From Variovorax davisae (GTDB lineage: Bacteria > Pseudomonadota > Gammaproteobacteria > Burkholderiales > Burkholderiaceae_C): DNA of 64,000 nt. Below are positions 11,275 to 23,850 of this stretch, in pieces. The position numbers were made by a program, and so were the translations under genes. Below the pieces are notes generated by a model. It had not been told where the DNA came from. It ran no database searches and saw nothing but the letters and a program-made list of their open reading frames with translations. Position 1 is the first letter of the stretch. Every line of letters starts with the position of its first letter. The stretch is from assembly GCF_030316845.1 (NCBI RefSeq), contig NZ_JASZYS010000004.1, forward strand, positions 1 through 64,000, given 5' to 3'.

Positions 11275-12174
11275 TCAGTCTTGGGAGAGTTCGCTCGCGT
11301 GCCAGGAGCCGAGCGCGAGTTTCGTGAGCCAGGCCATCAGCACGAACAGCGCGACGCCGGTCAGCGAGATCAGCAGCAGGGCGGCGAACATGCGCGGGAT
11401 GTTGAGCTGGAAGCCGGCCTGCAGGATCTGGTAGGCCAGGCCGGCGCCCGAGCCGCCGGTGCCGGCGACGAACTCGGCCACCACGGCGCCGATCAGCGCC
11501 AGGCCGCTGGAGATGCGCAGGCCGCCGAAGAAATAGGGCAGCGCGCTCGGGATGCGCAGGCGCACCAGCTGCTGCCAGCGGGTGGCGCGGTTGAGCTTGA
11601 AGTAGCTCTGCAGGTCGGGATCGATGCTGCGCAGGCCGAGCGTGGTGTTGCTGATGATCGGGAACAGCGCGACCAGCGCGGCGCAGACCACCATCGCCGC
11701 GGTCGGGTTCTTGACCCAGATGATGATCAGCGGCGCGACCGCGACGATCGGCGTGACCTGCAGCAGCACCGCGTAGGGAAACAGCGCGGTCTCGATCAGC
11801 TTGCTCTGCACAAACAGGAAGGAGATCAGCACGCCGGCGAGGGTCGCGGCCACGAAGGACAGCACCGTGATCTTGAGCGTCACCAGCAGGGCCATGCCGA
11901 GCGGCACCCAGTCGGTGACCAGCGTCTGCAGCATCAGGTACGGCGAGGGCACCAGGTAGGGCGGCAGCTCCATCGCCGTCACCAGGCCCTGCCAGAGCGC
12001 GACCAGCACCACGCCGACCAGCAGCGGGTACATCACGCGCTGGACGCGCGGCTGCTGGAGCAGCGGAATGCGGGCCGGTGGCTTCTTCAGTGTGGGCGTC
12101 GGTGCAGGGCGCGGCCTGGTGGAGGAGGTCATCGTGGTCGTTCCCGCGGCGGTGGTCGGTGCCAGCGCGCTCAT
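11275..12174 (-). CDS. ABC transporter permease (SsuC/TauC/ThiX type)
   Basis: 299-aa inner-membrane permease of the BPD_transp_1 family with about six hydrophobic segments after a Pro/Thr-rich cytoplasmic N-terminus. The EAA-like loop follows LRSIDPDLQSYFKLNRATRW. The start at 12174 overlaps the ATPase stop (ATGA). A shorter start at 12132 is possible. It works with the ATPase and binding protein just upstream to import a small organic molecule; the family includes taurine, alkanesulfonate, nitrate and pyrimidine (HMP) importers. Confidence 0.93.
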   Translation of the reverse strand: MSALAPTTAAGTTTMTSSTRPRPAPTPTLKKPPARIPLLQQPRVQRVMYPLLVGVVLVALWQGLVTAMELPPYLVPSPYLMLQTLVTDWVPLGMALLVTLKITVLSFVAATLAGVLISFLFVQSKLIETALFPYAVLLQVTPIVAVAPLIIIWVKNPTAAMVVCAALVALFPIISNTTLGLRSIDPDLQSYFKLNRATRWQQLVRLRIPSALPYFFGGLRISSGLALIGAVVAEFVAGTGGSGAGLAYQILQAGFQLNIPRMFAALLLISLTGVALFVLMAWLTKLALGSWHASELSQD

Positions 12175-13007
12175 GCCTGCACCTCGTCGTGCGCGCTGCT
12201 GGCGCGCAGCAGGCTGTCCTGCAAGGTCTTGGCGTAGCGGCTGAACTGCGGCGACACCATGAAGTCGGCGCGGCGCGGGTAGGGCTCGTCGATGCGGAAC
12301 TGCTCGACCACGCGGCCCGGCCGCGCGGCCATCATCACGACGCGGCTCGACAGGAACACCGCCTCGTGGATCGAATGGGTCACGAAGATCACCGTCAGCT
12401 TCTTCTTCTGCCACAGCTCCAGCAGCTCGGCGTCGAGCTTGTGGCGCGTGATCTCGTCGAGCGCGCCGAAGGGCTCGTCCATCAGCAGCAGGTCGGGCTG
12501 CGTGACCAGGCCGCGCGCGATCGAGACCCGCATCTGCATGCCGCCCGACAGCGCCCGCGGCAGGGCGCCGGCGAACTTGTCCAGCCCCACCAGTTCGAGC
12601 GCCTCGGCGACGCGGTCTTCCGCCTCCTTGCGCGGCACGCCCGCCAGGTCGAGCGGCAGCCGCACGTTGCTGCGCACGCTGGCCCAGGGCATCAGCGTCG
12701 GCGACTGGAACACGAAGGCCATGCGGCGGCCGCTCTCGTCGATCTGCGCCACCGGCTTGCGCCACACCAGCAGGCGGCCGTCGGTCGGCTCGAGCATGCC
12801 GGCCACCATCTTGAGCAGGGTGCTCTTGCCGCAGCCCGAGGGACCGAGCAGGGTGACGAACTCGCCTTCGGCGATCCGGAGGTCGACCGGCAGCAGCGCC
12901 TGGGTGCCGTTCGGGTAGGTCTTCTCGGCCGAGAGGACCTCGACGGCCGGGACGGTGAGCCGGGGCTGCGCCGGCAGCGCGTAGGCGGCGGATTCGGTGT
13001 CGTTCAT
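12171..13007 (-). CDS. ABC transporter ATP-binding protein (SsuB/TauB/ThiZ type)
   Basis: 278-aa ATPase: Walker A GPSGCGKSTLLK (about 59-70), Q-loop FVFQSPTLMPW, signature LSGGMQMRVSIARG, Walker B LLLMDEPFGALD and H-loop VTHSIHEAVFLS. It energises the permease encoded just downstream. It starts 38 bases after the stop of the binding-protein gene in a single co-directional unit. Confidence 0.95.
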   Translation of the reverse strand: MNDTESAAYALPAQPRLTVPAVEVLSAEKTYPNGTQALLPVDLRIAEGEFVTLLGPSGCGKSTLLKMVAGMLEPTDGRLLVWRKPVAQIDESGRRMAFVFQSPTLMPWASVRSNVRLPLDLAGVPRKEAEDRVAEALELVGLDKFAGALPRALSGGMQMRVSIARGLVTQPDLLLMDEPFGALDEITRHKLDAELLELWQKKKLTVIFVTHSIHEAVFLSSRVVMMAARPGRVVEQFRIDEPYPRRADFMVSPQFSRYAKTLQDSLLRASSAHDEVQA

Positions 13008-13045
13008 GCAGAGCCTTTCGAGAGGGCGCCCGGGCGCCCGGTGTG

Positions 13046-14035
13046 TCAGGGCAGGACCTTCGCGTCCTTCACGAAGTCGGTCGTGTAGGTCTTGGCGATC
13101 TCGACCTTGGCGGGGTCGAGCAGCTTGGCCGAGACCAGGAAGTCGTAGCTGGCCTTGGTGCGCGCATCGGTGATCACGCCGATGCCCTGCGTGGCCGCGT
13201 CGCCGCCGGTGACCATGCCCATCTCCTTGAGCTTGGCGACGCTGTAGGCCAGCTGGTCGTCGGTCATGTTGGGGTTGTCCTTCTTGATCAGCGCGTTGGC
13301 GGGCGCCGGATCGGCGAGGTAGCTCTTCCAGCCTTCGGCCGAGGCCTTGACGAAGGCCGCCACCTGCTTGCTGCGCTCCTTCACGGTCTTGTCCATGCAC
13401 GACACCGTGGTCGCATAGGCCGGGAAGCCGTGGTCGCTGAACATCAGCACGGTGCTCTTCACGCCGGCCTTCTGGATCGCGTAGGGCTCGGAGGTCAGGT
13501 AGCCCTGCTGCGCCGTGTTCTTGTCGGCGACGAAGGGCTGGATGTTGAAGGTGTAGGGGCGCGTCTGCTCGTCGGTGAGGCCGAACCTGGCCTTCAGCCA
13601 GGGCCAGTAGCCGCGGTTGGCCTGGGCGCCGATCAGGATCGTCTTGCCCTTGAGGTCCTCGAACTTCTTGACGTCGTCGTGGGCGATCAGCACCTGCGGA
13701 TCCTTCTGGAAGAAGGCCGCGACGTTGACCACCGGCACGCCGCCCTCGCGCACCTGCATCATCTGGATGTCGCTCGATCCCATGATGCAGTCGGCCTGGC
13801 CGGCGGCCATCATCTGCGTGATGTTGACCTGCGGGCCGCCCATCTTGATCGAGACGTCGAGGCCGTACTTCTTGTAGATGCCCTGGGCGAGCGCCTGGTA
13901 GAAGCCGCCGTGCTCGGCCTGCGCGTACCAGTTGGTCATGTAGGTGAACTTGTCCTGGGCCTGGGCCGGCGCGGCGACGGCCAGCGCGAGGGCCGCGGCC
14001 AGGGGGGCGAGACGAAGGGCGTGGGGAAGGCGCAT
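13046..14035 (-). CDS. ABC transporter substrate-binding protein, NMT1/THI5-like
   Basis: 329-aa periplasmic binding protein with a Sec signal peptide (LAPLAAALALAVAAPAQA, cleaved at about residue 25). The mature start TYMTNWYAQAEHGGFYQALAQ matches the NMT1/SsuA-like family. The motif resembles ThiY-type proteins that bind the pyrimidine precursor of thiamine, which fits the RutR-like regulator of the locus. Start at 14035 is supported by an AGAGAGG Shine-Dalgarno; the longer frame adds a hydrophilic extension with no role. Ligand not determinable from sequence. Confidence 0.88.
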   Translation of the reverse strand: MRLPHALRLAPLAAALALAVAAPAQAQDKFTYMTNWYAQAEHGGFYQALAQGIYKKYGLDVSIKMGGPQVNITQMMAAGQADCIMGSSDIQMMQVREGGVPVVNVAAFFQKDPQVLIAHDDVKKFEDLKGKTILIGAQANRGYWPWLKARFGLTDEQTRPYTFNIQPFVADKNTAQQGYLTSEPYAIQKAGVKSTVLMFSDHGFPAYATTVSCMDKTVKERSKQVAAFVKASAEGWKSYLADPAPANALIKKDNPNMTDDQLAYSVAKLKEMGMVTGGDAATQGIGVITDARTKASYDFLVSAKLLDPAKVEIAKTYTTDFVKDAKVLP

Positions 14036-14093
14036 GGTGAGGACCTCTCTGTGGGGTTGGAAGCGAAGCGGAACGGAATGCAAGGAGCGGGCC

Positions 14094-17593
<3,500 letters not shown>

Positions 17594-17671
17594 GCCTGGC
17601 CGGCCGCTCGTAAAATGGCCGGTTCGCCGCCTCGGCGGGCGCTTCGCCCTCCTGCGGCCACCAGGCCCATC

Positions 17672-18577
17672 ATGCTGACTTTCCAACAGATCATCCTCAA
17701 GCTCCAAGCCTACTGGGACGCCCAGGGCTGCGCCCTGCTGCAGCCGTACGACATGGAGGTCGGCGCCGGCACCTCGCACACCGCCACCTTCCTGCGTGCG
17801 CTCGGCCCCGAGCCCTGGAAGGCGGCCTACGTGCAGCCGAGCCGCCGGCCCAAGGACGGCCGCTACGGCGAGAACCCGAACCGGCTGCAGCACTACTACC
17901 AGTACCAGGTGGTGCTGAAGCCGGCGCCGAGCAACATCCTGGAGCTCTACCTGGGCTCGCTCGAAGCGCTCGGCTTCGACCTCAAGAAGAACGACATCCG
18001 CTTCGTCGAGGACGACTGGGAGAACCCGACGCTCGGCGCCTGGGGCCTGGGCTGGGAAGTCTGGCTCAACGGCATGGAGGTGACGCAGTTCACCTACTTC
18101 CAGCAGGTCGGCGGCATCGACTGCCGGCCGATCACCGGCGAGATCACCTACGGGCTGGAACGCCTGGCGATGTACCTGCAGGGCGTCGACAACGTCTACA
18201 ACCTGAAGTGGACCGAGGGCTTGAGCTACGGCGACGTCTTCAAGCAGAACGAGGTCGAGCAGTCGACCTACAACTTCGAGCACAGCGACGCCGAGTTCCT
18301 GTTCACCGCCTTTGCCGCCCACGAGAAGCAGGCCAAGCACCTGATGGAGGCGCAGCTCGCGTTGCCGGCCTACGAGCAGGTGCTCAAGGCGGCCCACAGC
18401 TTCAACCTGCTGGACGCGCGCGGCGCGATCAGCGTGACCGAGCGCGCCGCCTACATCGGCCGCATCCGCAACCTCGCGCGCAGCGTCGCGCAGAGCTACT
18501 ACGAGAGCCGCGAGCGGCTCGGTTTCCCGATGGCGCCGCGCGAGTGGGTTGCACAGATGACGAAGAAGGCGGCCTGA
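17672..18577 (+). CDS. glyQ: Glycyl-tRNA synthetase alpha subunit
   Basis: 301-aa alpha subunit of the tetrameric bacterial glycyl-tRNA synthetase, carrying the catalytic class II core. Recognisable family wording includes [22 protein letters not shown] (shown from residue 12), [20 protein letters not shown] and the [20 protein letters not shown] segment. The ATG at 17672 gives the canonical [12 protein letters not shown] start. glyS follows after 3 bases, the standard glyQS operon. Confidence 0.97.
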   Translation: MLTFQQIILKLQAYWDAQGCALLQPYDMEVGAGTSHTATFLRALGPEPWKAAYVQPSRRPKDGRYGENPNRLQHYYQYQVVLKPAPSNILELYLGSLEALGFDLKKNDIRFVEDDWENPTLGAWGLGWEVWLNGMEVTQFTYFQQVGGIDCRPITGEITYGLERLAMYLQGVDNVYNLKWTEGLSYGDVFKQNEVEQSTYNFEHSDAEFLFTAFAAHEKQAKHLMEAQLALPAYEQVLKAAHSFNLLDARGAISVTERAAYIGRIRNLARSVAQSYYESRERLGFPMAPREWVAQMTKKAA

Positions 18578-18580
18578 GCG

Positions 18581-20722
18581 ATGACCACGAACAACAACCT
18601 GCTCGTCGAACTGTTCGTCGAGGAACTGCCGCCCAAGGCGCTGAAGAAGCTCGGTGATGCCTTCGCCACGGTGCTGCGCGACCAGCTGGTCGCCCAGGGC
18701 CTCGCCGATGCCGGCTCGGTGCTCACCGCCTATGCCTCGCCGCGGCGGCTGGCCGCGCACCTGACGAACGTGCTGGCGCAGGCCGCCGACAAGGCGGTTT
18801 CGCAGAAGCTCATGCCGGTGACGGTGGGCCTCGACGCCTCGGGCCAGGCCACGCCGGCCCTGCTCAAGCGGCTGGCGGCGCTGGGCGCCGACGCCGGCGC
18901 GGTGCCGGGGCTGCAACGCGCCATGGACGGCAAGGCCGAGGCGCTGTTCTTCCAGAGCATCGCCAAGGGCGCGACCCTGGCCGAGGGGTTGCAGAAGGCG
19001 CTGGCCGAGGCGATCGCCAAGCTGCCGATCCCGAAGGTCATGAGCTACCAGCTCGAGACGAACTGCGAACTGCCGGGCTGGTCCAGCGTCAGCTTCGTGC
19101 GGCCGGCGCATGGCCTGGTGGCGCTGCACGGCGACGCGGTGGTGCCGGTCGGCGCGCTCGGCCTCACGGCCGGGCGGCAGACCCACGGCCATCGCTTCGA
19201 GGCGGCGGTCGATCCGATCGAGCTGCGCGACGCCAACAGCTATGCCGGCCAGATGAGCGAACAGGGCGCGGTCATCCCGGGCTTCGAGGCGCGCCGGCTC
19301 GAGATCGCGCGGCAGCTCGCCGAAGCGGCCGTGAAGGTCGGCGGCGGCATGCAGCCGATCGACGACGACGCCCTGCTCGACGAGGTCACGGCGCTGGTCG
19401 AGCGGCCCAACGTGCTGGTGTGCGAATTCGAACGCGAGTTCCTCGACGTGCCGCAGGAGTGCCTGATCCTCACGATGAAGGCCAACCAGAAGTACTTCCC
19501 GCTGCTCGATGCGTCGGGCAAGCTCAGCAACAGGTTCCTGGTGGTCAGCAACATCCGCCCCGACGACGCCAGCGCGGTCATCGGCGGCAACGAGCGCGTG
19601 GTGCGCCCGCGGCTGGCGGACGCCAAGTTCTTCTTCGACCAGGACCGCAAGAAGTCGCTGGCGTCGCGGGTCGAATCGCTGGCCAAGGTGGTCTACCACA
19701 ACAAGCTCGGCACCCAGGGCGAGCGGGTCGAGCGCGTGATGCGGATCGCGCGCGCGCTGGCCGAGCAGCTCGGCGACGCCACCCTGGCGCGCCAGGCCAC
19801 CCAGGCCGCGCAGCTCGCCAAGGCCGACCTGGTGACCGACATGGTCGGCGAGTTCCCCGAGCTGCAGGGCACGATGGGTCGCTACTACGCGCTGCACGAC
19901 GGCCTCGACGCCGCGGTGGCCGACGCGATCGAAGACCACTACAAGCCGCGCTTCGCGGGCGACGAACTGCCGCGCAACCCGGTCGGGGTCGTGGTCGCGC
20001 TGGCCGACAAGCTCGAGACCCTGGTCGGCATGTTCGGCATCGGCAACCTGCCGACCGGCGACCGCGACCCGTTCGCGCTGCGCCGCCATGCGCTGGGCGT
20101 GATCCGCATGCTGGTCGAGCGCCACCTGCCGCTCGACCTGCGCGCGGTGCTGGGCAGCGCCTTTGCCGCCTTCCATGCGCCGAAGGGTGGGGAGCTCGCA
20201 CTGAACGATCCCACCGATGCCCTCGAAGCCTTCATCTACGACCGGCTCTCCGGCAGCCTGCGCGAGCAGGGCGCCAGCGCTCAGGAAGTCGATGCCGTGC
20301 TGGCCCCGCGTCCGCAGCGGCTCGGCGAGGTGCCCAAGCTGCTGGCGGCGGTGCGCGCCTTCGCCGCGCTGCCGGAAGCGCCTGCCCTGGCCGCGGCCAA
20401 CAAGCGCATCGGCAACATCCTCAAGAAGTCGCCCGAGGCCGATGCCCACGTCAGCGACCTGCTGCTGTTGGAGCCGGCCGAGAAGGCGCTGCACGCCGCG
20501 ATGCGCGAGGTGGTGCCGGTGGCCGACGCGCAGTTCGAGAAGGGCGACTACACCGCCTCGCTGCAGACGCTGGCGGCGCTGCGCGGGCCGGTCGACGCCT
20601 TCTTCGACGGCGTGATGGTCAATGCCGAGCAGGCCGACCTGCGGCTGAACCGGCTCGGCCTGCTGATGCTGCTGCATGCGGCGATGAACCGGGTGGCGCA
20701 GCTGGAACGGCTGGCGGCGTGA
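18581..20722 (+). CDS. glyS: Glycyl-tRNA synthetase beta subunit
   Basis: 713-aa beta subunit, which binds tRNA-Gly. It begins LLVELFVEELPPKALKKLG, the canonical N-terminus, includes the HD-domain-like region (around 400-500, ALAEQLGDATLARQATQ and LYDHYKPRF-type wording), and ends with the DALR anticodon-binding domain (about 590-700, DAFFDGVMVNAE). Normal length for the family. Forms an operon with glyQ. Confidence 0.97.
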   Translation: MTTNNNLLVELFVEELPPKALKKLGDAFATVLRDQLVAQGLADAGSVLTAYASPRRLAAHLTNVLAQAADKAVSQKLMPVTVGLDASGQATPALLKRLAALGADAGAVPGLQRAMDGKAEALFFQSIAKGATLAEGLQKALAEAIAKLPIPKVMSYQLETNCELPGWSSVSFVRPAHGLVALHGDAVVPVGALGLTAGRQTHGHRFEAAVDPIELRDANSYAGQMSEQGAVIPGFEARRLEIARQLAEAAVKVGGGMQPIDDDALLDEVTALVERPNVLVCEFEREFLDVPQECLILTMKANQKYFPLLDASGKLSNRFLVVSNIRPDDASAVIGGNERVVRPRLADAKFFFDQDRKKSLASRVESLAKVVYHNKLGTQGERVERVMRIARALAEQLGDATLARQATQAAQLAKADLVTDMVGEFPELQGTMGRYYALHDGLDAAVADAIEDHYKPRFAGDELPRNPVGVVVALADKLETLVGMFGIGNLPTGDRDPFALRRHALGVIRMLVERHLPLDLRAVLGSAFAAFHAPKGGELALNDPTDALEAFIYDRLSGSLREQGASAQEVDAVLAPRPQRLGEVPKLLAAVRAFAALPEAPALAAANKRIGNILKKSPEADAHVSDLLLLEPAEKALHAAMREVVPVADAQFEKGDYTASLQTLAALRGPVDAFFDGVMVNAEQADLRLNRLGLLMLLHAAMNRVAQLERLAA

Positions 20723-20735
20723 GCCCAGCGGCTCA
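20720..20735 (+). terminator. Short hairpin at the glyS stop codon
   Basis: TGAGCC (20720-20725) and GGCTCA (20730-20735) form a perfect 6-bp stem with a CAGC loop that includes the glyS stop codon. ATAAT follows instead of a T-run, so termination is doubtful. It marks the junction where the two-gene cassette begins. Confidence 0.3.
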
Positions 20736-20746
20736 ATAATCGACCC

Positions 20747-21076
20747 ATGAACCGGCAGCAGCAACTGGATCAGTTCTCTCTGGCTCTGCACCGCAAGGCC
20801 ATTGCCGCCCTGCGTCGCGAGCCGGCGCTGCGGCAGCGTGCCCTCGAGACCTTGGAGCGCTGGCGCGCGCGCGCCGGTGCCACTCGGTCCGATCCGCTCT
20901 GGGTCGAGTGGGAGCATCTGCTCGAACAACAACTCCCGGTGCTCGAGACGGCGGTCTTGGCCGAGTCCGAGCACGGAACGCTCATGCGAAGCGTTTCACC
21001 CCTCGGCGGGCTTGTCGATCAGCACGAGCGCGGGGCCATGCTGCGGCAGGCGCGCGACCCAGTTGCCACGCGATGA
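20747..21076 (+). CDS. Small hypothetical protein, antitoxin-like partner of DUF6036 gene
   Basis: 109-aa, Arg- and Leu-rich, predicted helical protein (LALHRKAIAALRREP, then LETLERWRARAG and WEHLLEQQLPVLE). No recognised domain. It overlaps the following nucleotidyltransferase gene by 4 bases (ATGA), an arrangement typical of toxin-antitoxin pairs in which the first gene is the antitoxin. Base composition looks lower in GC than the flanking glyS and gmhB. Function unproven. Confidence 0.75.
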   Translation: MNRQQQLDQFSLALHRKAIAALRREPALRQRALETLERWRARAGATRSDPLWVEWEHLLEQQLPVLETAVLAESEHGTLMRSVSPLGGLVDQHERGAMLRQARDPVATR

Positions 21077-21606
21077 AGCTGGATGAACTCAAGCATGTGC
21101 TGCGCGCCTCGGCCGCCATCGCAGATGAGAACTCGATGGTCGTCGTCGGCAGCCAGGCGATCCTGCTGCTGCTGGACGAGCCTCCTGAGTCGCTTCTCGT
21201 GTCGCGCGAGGTCGACCTTTATCCGGCATTGCATCCCGAGCGGGCCGATCTGATCGATGGTGCGATCGGAATGCATTCGAGTTTTCACGATACCTTCGGC
21301 TATTTTGCGGATGGCGTGGGGCCCGAGACGGCCGTCATGCCGGCCGACTGGATGAAGCGCGCGAGTCTTCACGACGTGGGTGAAGTCACCGCCATCTGCC
21401 CCGACCTGCATGACCTTGCGGTCTCGAAATGCGTGGCGGGTCGAGACAAGGACGCCGACTTCGTTCGCGAGCTGCTTCGAGGCGGATACATCACGGTGGA
21501 GACGCTCAAGGAGCGCATTGCAATGCTGGAAGCAACCCGGTATCCGTTGACGCACATCCAGCAATGGGTCGAGCGTCGCCGGATCGAAGCGAAAGCCTCA
21601 CCATGA
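21073..21606 (+). CDS. DUF6036-type nucleotidyltransferase-fold protein (toxin-like)
   Basis: 177-aa protein resembling the DUF6036 family of minimal nucleotidyltransferases. The glycine-serine motif lies in VVVGSQAILLLL (about 24-35), and the acidic metal-binding motif is SREVDLYP (about 45-52). A later region (HDLAVSKCVAGRDKDADFVRELL, read from about residue 117) matches the helical part seen in AbiEii-like and related proteins. Lies in a coupled run: the 109-aa gene, this gene and gmhB are joined by two ATGA overlaps. A tRNA- or protein-modifying toxin is plausible; a housekeeping role cannot be ruled out. Confidence 0.78.
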   Translation: MKLDELKHVLRASAAIADENSMVVVGSQAILLLLDEPPESLLVSREVDLYPALHPERADLIDGAIGMHSSFHDTFGYFADGVGPETAVMPADWMKRASLHDVGEVTAICPDLHDLAVSKCVAGRDKDADFVRELLRGGYITVETLKERIAMLEATRYPLTHIQQWVERRRIEAKASP

Positions 21607-22178
21607 AACTCGTCATCCTCGACCGCAACGGTTCCCTCAACGTCCACCGCGAGGACTTCGTCAAGAGCGACCTCGAGTGGACGCCGCTGCCCGGCGCGCT
21701 CGAGGCGGTGGCGCGGCTCAATCATGCGGGCTGGCACGTGGTCATCGCATCGAACCAGTCGGGCCTCGGGCGCGGGCTGTTCGACGTCGCTTCGCTCAAC
21801 GCGATGCACGCCAAGATGCACAAGATGCTGGCGGCCGTGGGGGGACGGGTCGATGCGGTGTTCTACTGCCCGCACAGCCCCGACGAAGGTTGCGACTGCC
21901 GCAAGCCCAAGCCGGGCCTGTTCCTGCAGATCGGGGAGCGCTACGGCGTCGACCTGGCCAACGTGCCGACCGCGGGCGACAGCCTGCGCGACCTGCTCGC
22001 CGGCGCGGCCGCCGGCTGCGAGCCGCACCTGCTGCTGACCGGCATGGGCCAGGCCTGCCGCGGCGTGCCGCTGCCCCCCGAATACCCGCCGAACACCTGC
22101 GTGCATGAAGACCTCGCGGCCTTCGTCGATTTCCTGCTGGAGCGCGAAGCGCGCGCGGCGCTGAAAGTGGCTGTCTGA
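21603..22178 (+). CDS. gmhB: GmhB-like HAD phosphatase with altered DxD motif
   Basis: 191-aa HAD-superfamily protein of the histidinol-phosphate / D-glycero-manno-heptose-1,7-bisphosphate 7-phosphatase type, which acts in LPS heptose synthesis. The nucleophile motif reads LDRNG (Asp7, Asn9) where the family has D-x-D-G; Asp-to-Asn at the general acid/base position is unusual. Other motifs remain: ASNQSGLGRGLF (motif II), the zinc-binding CPHSPDEGCDCRKPKPG (about 96-112) and AGDSLRD (motif III-IV). Followed directly by plsC (1-base overlap), an envelope-lipid context. Activity needs testing given Asn9. Confidence 0.85.
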   Translation: MKLVILDRNGSLNVHREDFVKSDLEWTPLPGALEAVARLNHAGWHVVIASNQSGLGRGLFDVASLNAMHAKMHKMLAAVGGRVDAVFYCPHSPDEGCDCRKPKPGLFLQIGERYGVDLANVPTAGDSLRDLLAGAAAGCEPHLLLTGMGQACRGVPLPPEYPPNTCVHEDLAAFVDFLLEREARAALKVAV

Positions 22179-22945
22179 TGGATTTCGTCCGTTCCCTGGT
22201 CCACGCCCTGTGGATGCTCGTCACCGTGGTCCCCTGGGGGATCATCATGTGCGTCAACTCGCTCTGGAAGCGCGGCATCCCGCTCTACTGGATGGCCGTG
22301 ACATGGCTCAACTGGGCGATCGGCGGCGCCCGCGTGCTGCTGGGCATCCGCACCCGCGTCACCGGCATGGAGAACCTGCCGACCGACAAGCTGGCCGGCT
22401 GCATCCTGCTCGTGAAGCACCAGTCGACCTACGAGACCTTCCTCATGCCCACGCTGATGCCGCACCCGCTGGCCTTCGTGTTCAAGAAGGAATTGATCTA
22501 CGTGCCCTTCTTCGGCTGGGCGATGGCGCGGCTCGACATGATCCACATCGACCGCAGCCAGCGCACGCACGCCTTCAACAAGGTCGTGGCGCAGGGCCGC
22601 AAGCTGCTGGCACAAGGGATCTGGATCATCATGTTTCCCGAAGGCACGCGGATTCCGCGCGGCCAGAAGGGCCACTACAAGAGCGGCGGCACGCGGCTGG
22701 CCTGCGAGACCGGGGTGCCGGTGGTGCCGATCGCCGTGACCTCGGCCAAGGTCTGGCCGCGCAAGGCCTTCATCAAGCGTCCGGGCGTGGTCGATGTCTC
22801 GATCGGCCCGGCCATCTCGAGCGTCGGCCGCAAGCCCGACGAGCTGATGCGCGAGGTCGAGGCCTGGATCGAGGCCGAGATGCACCGGCTCGATCCCGAC
22901 GCTTATGTGCCGGAGGCCGCGCCCGCGGCGTCGACCACCGCCTGA
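22178..22945 (+). CDS. plsC: 1-acyl-sn-glycerol-3-phosphate acyltransferase
   Basis: 255-aa inner-membrane enzyme of phospholipid synthesis. A hydrophobic N-terminus (about 5-30) is followed by the acyltransferase motif I KHQSTYETF (about 82-90), motif II region with IDRSQ, and motif III MFPEGTRIPRG (about 150-160), then VPVVPIAVTSAKVWPRK (motif IV). Normal length. Translationally coupled to gmhB (TGATG). Confidence 0.93.
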   Translation: MDFVRSLVHALWMLVTVVPWGIIMCVNSLWKRGIPLYWMAVTWLNWAIGGARVLLGIRTRVTGMENLPTDKLAGCILLVKHQSTYETFLMPTLMPHPLAFVFKKELIYVPFFGWAMARLDMIHIDRSQRTHAFNKVVAQGRKLLAQGIWIIMFPEGTRIPRGQKGHYKSGGTRLACETGVPVVPIAVTSAKVWPRKAFIKRPGVVDVSIGPAISSVGRKPDELMREVEAWIEAEMHRLDPDAYVPEAAPAASTTA

Positions 22946-22955
22946 TGGCCTGACC

Positions 22956-23837
22956 ATGCGCGGCCTGCTGCAGTTCACGCTCGACCTGTTCGATGCGTCG
23001 ACGGACGAACCGGCGCCGCTGCCGCCGCCGGCCGGCCCGCACGCGCCGGCGATCCCGCTGGGCGACGCGGTGAGCCCCGCGAGCTTCGTGCATCCGCGCG
23101 CCACCCGCGAGGTCACGCTGGGCAATGCCCGCGTCGCCTACGAATTCACCCGCGGCAAGCGGCGCACCATCGGCTTCCTGGTCGGCGCCGAGGGCCTGTC
23201 GGTGCGGGCGCCGCGCTGGGTGGCGCTGCGCGACGTCGATGCCGCCGTGCGGGAGAAGGGCGACTGGATCCTGCGCAAGCTGGCCGAGACCCGGCAGCGC
23301 CATGCACGGCTGGAGTCGGCCCGCATCGAATGGCAGGACGGCGTGGCCTTCCCCTTCCTCGGCCAGCAGGTCACGGTGCGGCTCGATCCGCACCATGCCT
23401 TCGATGGCGTGGGGGGCGTGCTCGATGCCGGGGCCGAGGGTGGCGGGGCCCCGGTGCTGCGGCTGGCGCTGGCCAAGAACGCCGGCGCGCCACAGATCCG
23501 CGACGCCGCCCAGGCCTGGCTGATGCGCCAGGCGCGGCGCATCTTCATCGAGCGGCTCGATCATTTCGCGCCGCGCCTGGGCGTGCGCTGGAACAAGCTG
23601 TCGCTCTCGAACGCCTCGACCCGCTGGGGCAGCGCCAGCGCCGACGGCGCCATCCGGCTGCACTGGCGGCTGGTGCATTTCCGGATGTCGGTGATCGACT
23701 ACGTGGTGGCCCACGAACTGAGCCACCTGCGCGTGATGGACCACAGCCCGCGCTTCTGGGACACCGTGGAAAGCGTGATGCCCGACTACCAGCAGCTGCG
23801 CAGGCAGCTCAAGGACGAGCCGGTGCCGCGCTGGTAG
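22956..23837 (+). CDS. M48-type metallopeptidase, YgjP/SprT-like
   Basis: 293-aa protein of the YgjP (UTP pyrophosphatase / SprT-like, COG1451) family. The first 45 residues are Pro/Ala-rich. The domain body has FTRGKRRTIGFLVGAEGL and TRWGSASADGAIRLHWRL; the zinc site is VVAHELSHLRVMDHSPRFW, HExxH-type with a downstream His. The start at 22956 follows plsC by 10 bases, so it belongs to the same unit. The biochemical role of the family is not settled. Confidence 0.88.
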   Translation: MRGLLQFTLDLFDASTDEPAPLPPPAGPHAPAIPLGDAVSPASFVHPRATREVTLGNARVAYEFTRGKRRTIGFLVGAEGLSVRAPRWVALRDVDAAVREKGDWILRKLAETRQRHARLESARIEWQDGVAFPFLGQQVTVRLDPHHAFDGVGGVLDAGAEGGGAPVLRLALAKNAGAPQIRDAAQAWLMRQARRIFIERLDHFAPRLGVRWNKLSLSNASTRWGSASADGAIRLHWRLVHFRMSVIDYVVAHELSHLRVMDHSPRFWDTVESVMPDYQQLRRQLKDEPVPRW

Positions 23838-23850
23838 ATTGCAGGCCGGT

